From Heliopora coerulea (taxonomy: Eukaryota > Cnidaria > Anthozoa > Scleralcyonacea > Helioporidae), in contig JASJOG010000068.1 in NCBI GenBank assembly GCA_030142905.1, positions 1,394,001-1,458,000 of the forward strand: DNA of 64,000 bases, written 5' to 3'. This document shows positions 50,626-64,000 of this stretch, piece by piece. Within the stretch, counting starts at the first letter, position 1, and each line of letters begins with the position of its first letter. The notes under the pieces were generated by a model. The model searched no databases. It saw only the letters and a program-made list of their open reading frames with translations, and was not told the origin of the DNA. A program made the position numbers and the translations under genes.

Positions 50626-53600
50626 TCAACAGTCTAATGGAAAAGATGGCTTCAGGTCATACATGTCATATAAATCCATAAGGCCTTCTTCCTCAGTAAG
50701 ACTGTAAAAATAATTGTTTTCCTCATCAATAGGACAAAATGGGATCAATGATTCACTATCAGTGCTTTCTGAAATTGTTTCAAGACTACATCCTAATGAA
50801 TTTATTGTTTTTGAATCTTGGTTAACTTGTATCTCTTGAGATAAAGGTATTTGGGGAGTTGATATTCCTTGAAGATTTACAGTATTGACGGTTGTGTGTC
50901 GACACAATTCCTCCTCACTTGCAGAGGTATATTCGCTTGATAAACTTCCTGACTCAGACTTTACTGGTGATCCATCTGTTTCATCTGGGCATAGGAAAAC
51001 ATCAATTGGTCCGTTTTTACTTTTAAGCCAAATCTGAATGTTCTGAAATTGGTTTAGAGAGGAAATTTTTTTAGCTATATGTATAAGTCACTGTATCACT
51101 AGACTAGCTCATAAATAATTCATTTAGAGCTATGAAACTACAGTACATTTTGTTTTTTGTCCACTCATTGTTTTGTCTTTGGTATGCTGTTTAAAAAATG
51201 AAAACTTTACAATTAATGTTTAAATTTAACATTAATGGACTAATCTTAAAAATTACATAACAAATATTTAAGTGAATACATGAATGTACATAGGAACTGT
51301 TAGTGAATAGCTCATTGTGGGTGCATGGGTGAATAAGTGGGTGGGTGAATGAAGGGGCAAGTCAGCTGTTTAGTGAGTAAGTACTCGTGAGTAAGCACAA
51401 GTGAGTAAGCACAAGTGAGTGTGCAAGCCAGTGAGTAAAATCAAAATTTAAGAAAAAAACAAAATTCAAAACTATACCAATAGCAACTAATAAAAAAAAT
51501 CAACCCACAAAGGGGCAAGGGTACAACTTTACCATTTTACTCTGGCTAATGTCAGATGATTTTACTCAAGGGGATGAGCCTTTCCCTATAACAAGTTAAG
51601 CTTTGCAAAACTGTGGATAAGAAGCTGGAGAGATTTTTTAACTTTTCAGCAGTTGCATTAACTCTTGAATTTCTCACTTTCCATTAAAGAACTGCGTAAA
51701 TACACTTATAAATACAGCTTAAACACAAATAATATTGCTTAAATACAGCTTAACTCACCAAGGGGCAGGGCTAAACCCTTCAACAAGTAAAATCATCTGG
51801 CATTACCTAGGTAGATATGAAAAGTGAGTGCATTAGTACCTGTGTTTCTGGGTCAGGAACTTCTAGTCTTGTCTCAGAAGGTGCATTAATTGCCAGCACT
51901 GTTTGATCCTTGAACTCAGCAATGCTACGGATATCTTTGTATGTTACATATGCTGATGTAGAATTACATTAAGGACAATGAACGTTTGTTGCACCAGCTT
52001 TGTATTTCATGTGAAAGGCTCAATGTCAAATCAAACCATATAATTTCCTTTTAAATACAAAAGTGGGGTTATTTATAATATAACTTTACATTTGTTTCTA
52101 CCATTTTAATGAGATAAAATAAATGGACCATACTTTCAGAGTTCATGTCTGTCGTCAGGGTGGAAATATTTAGAACCCACAAACTTTCTGTAGGAATTAA
52201 ATATGCAAATAAGTAAATTACCAGATTAAATTAAAACTCATAATTAAATTGCATTGATTAAAAGATTTAAGGCTAAAATAGTATTAATGAATTTAAATAT
52301 TTTTTATAAAAACGTTGATAAAAATGCTAGGAAATTTTAAAGGATATTTTTTGTCAGCAGACTGCTTTGTTGACTGTGTTAGCTCATTAAGATCTCTTCG
52401 ACAAGTTGCTATTAACTCATCAAGTTGGTTTTCTTTTGCTTCTAGATCTGCAACATCTGTGTGTAAGTCAACCACCATGGGTGACACATTTCCAGAACTT
52501 GTATCTGATTCCATATGCAGCAAGGCATCTCTGCAACCTCTACACAGAAATATTGATTCTTTTCAGTACAACTTAAGATTACAAGGCAGATCTTAGGGTG
52601 TAACCCAAGGCCAGCCAGGTGGGTTTTGCATAGCCAAAGTAATACAGTTGAATACAACTTTGTTGGGAAAGGGTTGATTGGTGCCCTAGGGTCAAAAATA
52701 AGGTACAACTGAATGGCATATCCAAGTTTCTGAATTATCAGCTCAGCAGCCAAACACTTCAATTCAGGGTCACACAGCTACTAACATATTTGCCAGATGC
52801 AAGACTGACTGCGCTATAAGGCAAAGATTGGGAGTCAGCCACAAAAACATGATATTTTCTTTCCACTTTTTTTTCAATGACAATGCAGAAATCATATGGA
52901 ACCCTTAAATGATAGTTGACAACATTGCAACCAACTACGCATTGGCTCAATATCTTGGTCAAAGAAATTGTTTCAAGTGATATTTTTGTGAATATCATCG
53001 CTTTCAAACACAGAGAGATCCTTATAATAATAATGGGAAATACAATAATGAAAGTAATAATTATAACTTATCACTGTCTTGATTGGCCCTTTTATCCCTA
53101 CAGTTTGATTAGAACTTTATTTGGGTTGAAGCCAGATAGTTTCATTAAACTGATGCAGCAGTTTGGAAGGTGTAAATCACTACCTACCTCCATTGAATAT
53201 TATTCTTTGATTTCTTTGCAATCAGGCCAATTCCTTCTAGTACATTTGTAATGTCATAAATGCGCCTTTTCTGCACGTGAAGTAGTTCAGCTGCTTGGTT
53301 CAGATCCAAAACCCCATTGCCAGAATTTTTCAGAAGTCCTACAAATTTCTTAGTGAGCAGGCCCAAAGATGTATCATAGCGGGTTTTTTCAATCGGAGAT
53401 TTAACTGCAAGCAAGAGAAGTAATGCTGTTAATGTGTCTTTTCAAAATCTAACGTGAAGCAGAATCTCATTGTTCTGGCAACAAACCAACATCTAGTAGA
53501 TTTATCACGACAAGACATTGCAGTTTGTATGAGTATCAAAAGAAGCGATGACAATACACTAGGATACCAAGGAATCACAGTGTTGTTTAGGGCACTGTAA

Positions 53601-55268
53601 AGGCAGTTTGATCAAACCATTTAATTGGAAATTGCTCCTGAGATTTTGTTAATGCCTCACTAACATTGGTATTTACGTAACTATTTCCCATGTTTGATCA
53701 TCACCATAACAAATACTCTTTAGCAATATTTTAAACTTAAAAACATCAGACAAGAGCAAAGTATTTAAGAGCAGAAAGTAGGATATGCATAAATCTATTC
53801 TGCTGAAGTTTAAAACTAATTCCCCAGAAGATATATGAAAAAGAATACAAATCTACTGCTTGCATCACTGTTGTACAGGCATTAATTTACAAAGAAGGAA
53901 CGTAGAGCAACGTTATTTTCTCTTCCGTTAAGTATTAAAGGTTCCAGCTAATAATTTTAAAGAAAAGATGTTTAGAAATCAAAAAAATGTTGAACTGTCT
54001 GGCACGCCATAGAAAACTATACAGGAACAAAAACTACAAAGAAATACGAACTGCACCAGTAATGTCCACAAGCAGCGAAACGCTCACGAAAACATGGATA
54101 TGCAAGACGAATGGCGTTGTTAATCGCTATACCTGATTTTAATTTCCGTCAGCAACTGGTTTCCTCTTCATAAACCAGATAAAAAATGTACTTGTGTACA
54201 CCGAGAACCAATTTACTTCTTCGTATTAAACGTCAAGTTTATAGAAAAGCTGACGATATTAATATCGATCGATTTAACAAAGCACTCGAAAATAGGAAAA
54301 CTTCAGAGTTCGTTAATCGAATTAAACGATGAAAGTTAAACGTTCTGATCTCGCAATTAGAAGTAACGTACGACTTCCCTTAACTCTTCCTGTAATTTCA
54401 AAAAGGAGTGGAATGGCAAAGCCGTTTTGAGTTTAACAGATCGCCGAAGACTTCACTTGGACATGTAAACAATCCTTCCGTTTTGACAAAGGCGTAATAT
54501 CGCCGTGCACATATCTCAAATAAGCTAAGATGACACAGAAAAAACTAATACTTATCCACGAAATGAAAATCCTCTTGGGATTCGAATACATTTCACACGT
54601 CTATTTCACTAGCAAACGTTTGAAGGATTTTCGTGTTTCGTTGTGCTTCTTTGCGGCGGGAAACCCCAAAGTAATTATTCGTTCAGGAAGACAACACTTC
54701 GAGGAAACCTGTTATGTCTGTCGATGCAAGGAGAATATATCTCAAAAATTGTATCTTTCATCTACTAAAGGCAGGCCTAGATAGAAATTGCTTCACTGAC
54801 CTTTTAAGATGCTCGATCTGGCTTTAGGTCGAGGTCTTCGTCCTCTGTTCCCACCAGGAGACTTGAAAGCGGTCGCTTGTTGTTTGGAATCCGATCCTGT
54901 CGTGTCCCAATCGAGCCGTCGTTTTGCCTGAAAAAATCAACCAAATAACCGATAATTGTTCGAGCGTACGTTGCACTAGGATTACCCAGTACCTGGGTCT
55001 TGAGTTGTTATTATTTGTACAGCTTGCGAACCTGAGGTGGCAAAAGAATGGCAGGTCGAGAGCCTCGAGGGACCGAAAAGTCGGGTGTTCGATCTGGCTT
55101 ATTGTTTCTTTCGCTCGGCAGTTTCTTTAGCGAGTTAAAATTCCCAGAAGTCGATGATTTCAACGGAGAATTGTTCGTCGAGCCCTTTAGGGAGTTCTCG
55201 CATTTTTCGTCAATCCTTCGCGTGGCGACTGTGACAAGTCTTTGGTTGCGGTTGCTAACCGAACCCAT
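50626..55268 (-). CDS. E2F: E2F1/2/3-type transcription factor
   Basis: Family role: with DP partners, it activates S-phase genes and is held by RB. Exons right to left: 55032-55268 (ATG at 55268), 54801-54927, 53188-53404, about 52330-52530 (3' edge unresolved), 52134-52187, 51840-51952, 50626-51042 (stop). Cyclin A-binding-type AKRRLDW opens exon 2. The DNA-binding winged helix is in exon 3: [37 protein letters not shown]. The coiled dimerisation segment ([18 protein letters not shown]) is in exon 4. Marked box [13 protein letters not shown] and [10 protein letters not shown] are in exon 6. The C-terminal exon has an acidic RB-binding segment, [21 protein letters not shown]. The motif set fits activator E2Fs rather than E2F4/5 or E2F7/8. 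The join from exon 4 to the exon at 52134 does not work in phase by eye. Confidence 0.9.
51501..51600. repeat. TTAA-type miniature element, copy C (diverged)
   Basis: Starts CAACCCACAAAGGGGCAAGGG, contains TTTTACTCTGGC and CAGATGATTTTACTC, and ends near ACAAGTTAAG. It shares the plan of copy B at 29280-29377. It lies in the last intron of the E2F-type gene. Confidence 0.5.
51749..51812. repeat. TTAA-type miniature element, copy D (3'-truncated)
   Basis: Starts TTAACTCACCAAGGGGCAGGG and continues through AACAAGTAAAATCATCTGGC, then the match ends. It lies about 150 bp from copy C in the same E2F-type intron, just before the exon at 51840. Confidence 0.5.
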
Positions 55269-55547
55269 CGCGATGTTTGGAATTTCTAGTCAGCTTCCTT
55301 CTTCCAACTCGAATTTTTGCCGTCAAAAATGGACCATCAGCAAACTGTTTTCTTATGAGATCAACCGATTTGCGAAATGCAGTTACTCAAGCAGGTTCTT
55401 TCTCGATTCTTTACAAAAACAGTCAGTTCCAAACGAGCCGATTGCTGTGGATTAATAATTGCTTCGCATTTGTATTCGTCCGTTGGGTGTTGTAGCTTGT
55501 CGTTGTTTGGGTACAAATTGAAACATTAGAAAATCGCGGGAATTCAA

Positions 55548-55573
55548 TTTTCGCGCCGGGCAAGCATCACGTG
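55548..55573. promoter_or_regulatory. E2F-type site and CACGTG E-box upstream of the E2F-type gene
   Basis: TTTCGCGCC from 55548 fits the E2F consensus TTTSSCGC. A perfect CACGTG follows at 55568-55573. Both lie about 280-305 bp upstream of the minus-strand start codon. Vertebrate activator E2F promoters are known to carry E2F sites, so autoregulation is a reasonable inference. Confidence 0.55.
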
Positions 55574-55949
55574 ATACGTTCAACTTATGTCTCAACTTCC
55601 GCTACACGTGGCGGCCTTTGTGTGACGCTTATCAAAAACTGAATAGAGACAAAGGGCCAAGTTTTCCGTTGTCAATTAAAGGAAAGATCTAAAACGAATC
55701 AACTGAGTAACAATTGACTAGTGACAAAGTTTGAATCGCTTCAAATGTTTGGATTACATCAAACTACATCAGCCAGAACCACGCCAGCATCTATCAGAAA
55801 CATTATAAGCGATAGGACACCTGACATTTTGGTTCTCTTGAACAGAGACCTTTCACCAAGCGGATGATCAAGTTGTCAGGGTGAAAATTTTGAGGAAAGA
55901 CATCGTTTAACGTTTTAATTGCTTTTAGCTCTTTTACTATCGGTAGTAG

Positions 55950-56165
55950 CGTACGGATTGCTGGGGCGCGGGGGTGCAGCGCCCCGGGTGGCACTTCCAT
56001 ACGGGCCTCAATTTTGCTCTTCTTAAAACGAAAAAAATTTGACAAATCTTCCGAAATCCGAACTACCGTATTTAATCAAATAATCGCCGCGGTGCTTATT
56101 AAATGTACGACTTTTGGTGCGGCGCTTATTCGAGAGCGCGCTTATTAAAACTTAAAGAAATGAGG
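55950..56165. repeat. Dispersed-repeat-like block with GCGGCGCTTATT subunits
   Basis: A GC-rich hairpin-prone patch at about 55960-55995 (GGGGTGCAGCGCCCC) is followed by three spaced copies of GCGG(T/C)GCTTATT or GCGCGCTTATT between 56088 and 56147. These are unlike the surrounding A/T-rich intergenic sequence. This suggests a transposon fragment, family not assigned. Confidence 0.4.
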
Positions 56166-56892
56166 GTCAAAAGGGCGTATAATGTAATCTTCGGATTTTT
56201 AAATCAATTATTGTACTGGAAAAGGGGAGGCAAGTTTTGCTGGCGACCCGGGCGACATGTTAGCACGGTACACCAATGACTATTGGCACCTCAACACGGT
56301 GCAATTTGACAGATTATTTTCTCTCTGCTTCTATTGGTATAGTTCAATAGAGCAGCAGCCGTAGCGGCTGTAGAGGTTTTGACCGCTGCACTCTTTCAAG
56401 CGACCGTTATTCACCTTAGTTGAAAGACAGATCATTTATTTTTGAAATTTCTGCGTGATTGCCAACATCCGTCGGCCATTTGTACTTAGGTCATCGGTTC
56501 GATTAAAGCAATGGTAACTGCATTAAATGCCGCTGGACACATATTATTGGCTCACATTTTATGGGGGGAGATTTTTAAAGATCTGTAAAGTCAAGAAAAT
56601 TGTTCGATTTTTCTCAAATTTTAAGAGAAGACAGGTTACAGTATTTTAAAAAATAAGCGTCAACTACGAATCAATATCACGAAATAAAATTCTAATTTGG
56701 CATGGCTTGCACCTGTTGAATTCCCTACAATTCATTATAAAAAAATCAAGTCAATGCAAGTCTTCAATATTCAGCTTCGGGCATAATTTGTTAGATCTTC
56801 TCATCAAAATATCTGATGGCAGATGAACTTGCGTAGACAGACGCAAAGCGTTTAGCGGGTTCTCTGCAAATCAAAGCTGGATGCCGCAGGGG

Positions 56893-62408
<5,516 letters not shown>

Positions 62409-63213
62409 CTTGTTGCTGTTTGCAGCACAGTTTGCTTTGAGAAAGATACATCAGTTTACTTTAGTATTTGCTTACTTTCAAATACATGCAGAACCACCTT
62501 TAAACCATTTTGCTCATTGCTATACAACAATTACCTTTGTTCCTAAGACTAAGACCTATTGTTACTGCAAATATATCACACTTTCTAAGAAAAGCTTTAC
62601 TTCTCCATGGAAAGAAGCCGAAGGATTTCATGCTTTGCCTTAAGTTCTGCATGCATAGCCTTTTAAAAGCTACACATAACGTTTACCTTTTGCAATTTAG
62701 TAAAACCAATCACTGCTGTAGAAAAATATGAGGACAGGTTATTATGTGATTATTCCGTGGTCGGAGGTGGGAATAAGGAGGTATGGAAACAAGAAAGTGT
62801 AGCTGGTATTTTCTTGTGTTTTCTTGGGGCTATTTTAGTCAGGAAGTCTTGGTTTAAGCCCGTACGTCTAGCTGGAACTTTTTAAAAAAATCTATCGCAT
62901 CGCCAAAGCATGACGAGAAAAGCACATGCAAACGCTCAACCAAAGGCTCAAAGTCCACAGAAAATGTAGCAAATCCTGCAAGCTTCGACTTTCCAACGCA
63001 GATGATCAGGCTTTTTAAATTCTGATCCAGTAAGAAGCGAGTACTTTATTAAGGTTTTAACATGCGGAATCTTCGCACGGGATGTGAAGAAACAGCATTG
63101 CAGGGTAGAGATGAAATCAGGATGTTATTTAAACACTAAGCAAAGCTTTTTTCGGCGATTCCTGAATTGTATGCAAAGGTTATGTACCGTGACCGAGGGG
63201 TTTAAGCGATATA
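62409..63213. other. 5' flank of the AKR7-type gene; nothing recognised
   Basis: No exon, domain or clear repeat is seen. The AKR7-type promoter should lie at the left end of this stretch. Confidence 0.35.
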
Positions 63214-63320
63214 TTAACCTTATTCCTACGGGGGGTCAATATGACCCCCACCTATGTTTCAGACCTATATTTCAGACCCCTATGCAGGGGTCTGAAATAG
63301 CCTGTGGTGAATAGGGTTAA
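63214..63320. mobile_element. TTAA-bounded miniature element nested in another foldback
   Basis: The 107-bp unit begins TTAACCTTATTCCTACGG and ends CCTGTGGTGAATAGGGTTAA, imperfect inverted ends with TTAA tips. Inside, GGGGGTCATATTGACCCCC-like and CAGACCCC/GGGGTCTG hairpins occur. Immediately outside are TTTAAGCGATATAT on the left and GATATATCACTTAAA on the right, again inverted. An older foldback therefore seems to have been split by this insertion. Confidence 0.55.
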
Positions 63321-63544
63321 CCTGAGGGCAAAGCCTGAAGTTTGATATATCACTTAAAAAACTCAATAATTCACTAAGAAAACACAATAGATTTTGGCTA
63401 CCAATTAGTGTGCTGTAAATCAAACACAGAATGCTAATTAGAATTATGAACTTCTCCCTTCACTTTTCATGGTTAAAATTTAACTAAAACTTCAAAATAA
63501 ACAGTAAATATGGCCATTTAAATGTATTCTTATTTTAAGAATGA

Positions 63545-63812
63545 TACAATATTCATGTCCGATCTGTATGGGATTTACTATGGTTTGTAAGGTAAATCCC
63601 ATACAGATTGGCCGCTCATATTGTATTGATCACTTAAACACCAAGATCAAGGTATATAACTGACTAATATCATCGTTGATGAAGTTTCAATAGAAGTATT
63701 TAAGTTGGCTGAAAAGCATATAGAAATGGCAAAATTTCGGCTGGAAGAACATGAATATCTTAATGAGGTTGATAAGTTATCAATCTCTGGAGAACAAAAG
63801 AAACTGAGCCAA
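63545..63812 (+). mobile_element. Foldback plus short protein-like frame, possible transposon remnant
   Basis: A near-perfect hairpin, 63566-63583 against 63592-63609 (GATCTGTATGGGATTTAC and its complement), extends with mismatches to about 40 bp per arm. Downstream, about 63663-63818, an open plus-strand frame reads IIVDEVSIEVFKLAEKHIEMA and ends EQKKLSQ at a TGA. The peptide is charged and helical, without a recognised domain and without a clear start. It could be an exon or transposon tail. Confidence 0.3.
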
Positions 63813-64000
63813 TGATGATATAATTATATATAAGACCATGGGGGAAAAATGTCCTGAGGCCACCCATAAATTACAAACCCATCTTATGACAATAATGGTA
63901 CTACAGTGACAATACACCATTTTCCATTGATGAATTTATTAAGTTAAAGCCATACGGTCATAATCATGCTACACAAATATAATACATCAGTAAGTGAGCT

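Overview
The window is animal nuclear DNA. It is AT-rich, its genes are split by many short GT-AG introns, and repeats fill much of the rest. There are no bacterial operons, rRNA genes or CRISPR arrays. Penelope-like retroelement pieces, hammerhead-type ribozyme motifs, tRNA-derived SINEs and TTAA or TA miniature elements, together with the gene families present, suggest a cnidarian, probably an anthozoan such as a coral or anemone. That placement is an inference. All exon boundaries were read by eye from splice sites, reading frame and family similarity.

Layout. (1) 1259/2051-15803, minus: a GANP/MCM3AP-type mRNA-export scaffold with FG repeats, an RRM, a SAC3/GANP domain and a C-terminal region. 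Its 3' end lies beyond the left edge. Introns hold a Penelope-like element, a SINE cluster and a foldback. (2) 15804-16484: a short head-to-head promoter with two perfect CRE sites and an ETS-like site. (3) 16485-31993, plus: a complete 17-coding-exon OXR1/NCOA7-type gene (LysM, GRAM-like, TLDc; 816 codons). Its second intron is a repeat hot spot with ribozyme motifs. (4) 32000-42800: mostly without recognisable genes, with a possible Crypton-derived palindromic element at 36133-36394. (5) 42831-44920, minus: the 3' exons of a gene I do not recognise. (6) 46439-48634, plus: a single-exon transmembrane receptor with TSP1, F5/8C and two CUB-like domains. (7) 50626-55268, minus: an E2F1/2/3-type transcription factor with an E2F-type site in its own promoter. 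(8) 56893-62408, minus: a complete 12-exon AKR7-type aldo-keto reductase (321 codons). (9) 62409-64000: miniature-element and foldback sequence.

The genes are ordinary housekeeping or receptor genes with no evident shared pathway. GANP and OXR1 probably share a CREB/ATF-type promoter. The most unusual content is the set of hammerhead-type cores in Penelope-like remnants. The best is a near-perfect 125-bp palindrome at 17742-17866 that encodes a hammerhead fold on each strand. A second complete fold lies at 18362-18408. Several decayed relatives lie in other introns.
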